From: CAYRGQ01 sp964444885
GTDB lineage: Bacteria > Bacteroidota > Bacteroidia > Sphingobacteriales > Sphingobacteriaceae
Reading direction: 5' to 3'
Assembly: GCA_964444885.1 (NCBI GenBank)
Contig: CAYUIZ010000156.1
Location: forward strand, 1 to 6,046
Length of the DNA stretch: 6,046 nucleotides
Every line of letters begins with the position of its first letter. Within the stretch, counting starts at the first letter, position 1. The translations under genes were made by a program, and so were the position numbers. Shown piece by piece: positions 5,955 through 6,046 of this stretch. Below the pieces are notes generated by a model. The model saw only the letters and a list, made by a program, of their open reading frames with translations, ran no database searches and was not told the DNA's origin.

Positions 5955-5972
5955 AAACCGTTAAAACGGTTT
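5955..5972. repeat. second palindrome, 8-bp arms
   Basis: AAACCGTT-AA-AACGGTTT has perfect 8-base arms around a two-base centre. It shares the AAACCGT / ACGGTTT core with the palindrome at 5871-5890, so the two look related in design though not identical. It has no clear T-run and no gene on either side to terminate, which speaks against an ordinary terminator. Confidence 0.6.
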
Positions 5973-5992
5973 GGTTTCCGATATCTATCCCC

Positions 5993-6046
5993 ATAGCCCA
6001 CGGTTTATTTATAGCCCACGGTTTATTCATAGCCCACGGTTTATTC
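5993..6046 (+). repeat. tandem 18-bp repeat, three copies to the window end
   Basis: The unit ATAGCCCACGGTTTATTY occurs three times without gaps: 5993-6010 (ending TTT), 6011-6028 and 6029-6046 (both ending TTC). Copies two and three are identical; copy one differs at the last base. Each unit carries CCCACGGTTTA, the left arm of the palindrome at 5871-5890, always in one orientation. The array reaches the last base of the window, so its real length is unknown. Confidence 0.85.

Noticed and set aside
5871..6046. CRISPR array
   Set aside because: The 18-base units are contiguous with no unique spacers, and no cas gene is present.

Overview
The window looks like chromosomal DNA from a member of the Bacteroidota, probably an environmental Cytophagia- or Saprospiria-like lineage. 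The reasons are promoter-like elements of the TTTG / TAnnTTTG type, genes that mostly lack Shine-Dalgarno sequences, a Tat-exported Gfo/Idh/MocA oxidoreductase, a lipoprotein phosphodiesterase, and a small Y1 transposase next to palindromic repeats. This placement is inference; there is no rRNA or other marker gene.

Left part (126-2981, + strand): three genes form one apparent operon. They encode an exported, C-terminally anchored protein with two NEW3-type beta domains, an ABC ATPase, and an ABC-2 type multi-pass permease. ATPase and permease overlap by 56 bases if the permease starts at its best ATG. A perfect Crp/Fnr-type palindrome (61-74) lies upstream. The set is a NosFY/NatAB-like ABC-2 transporter with an extracytoplasmic accessory protein; its substrate cannot be read from the sequence.

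Middle part (3025-5180, - strand): a Tat-signal Gfo/Idh/MocA oxidoreductase (convergent with the permease, 43-bp gap) and a glycerophosphodiester phosphodiesterase family lipoprotein. The oxidoreductase has its own promoter-like region, in which CG-centred palindromes of the LacI-operator kind sit between the putative -33 and -7 elements. That suggests sugar-responsive repression.

Right part (about 5200-6046): the DNA becomes AT-rich and mobile in character. It holds a small IS200-like/RAYT-like Y1 (HUH) transposase and a 158-bp element with 12-bp perfect terminal inverted repeats and no gene (MITE or IS remnant). After these come REP-like repeats: a perfect 20-bp palindrome, a second 18-bp near-palindrome, and at least three head-to-tail 18-bp copies of one arm of the first palindrome, running off the window end. 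The transposase-plus-repeat neighbourhood is the least ordinary part of the window. The rest is recognisable but not fully characterised.
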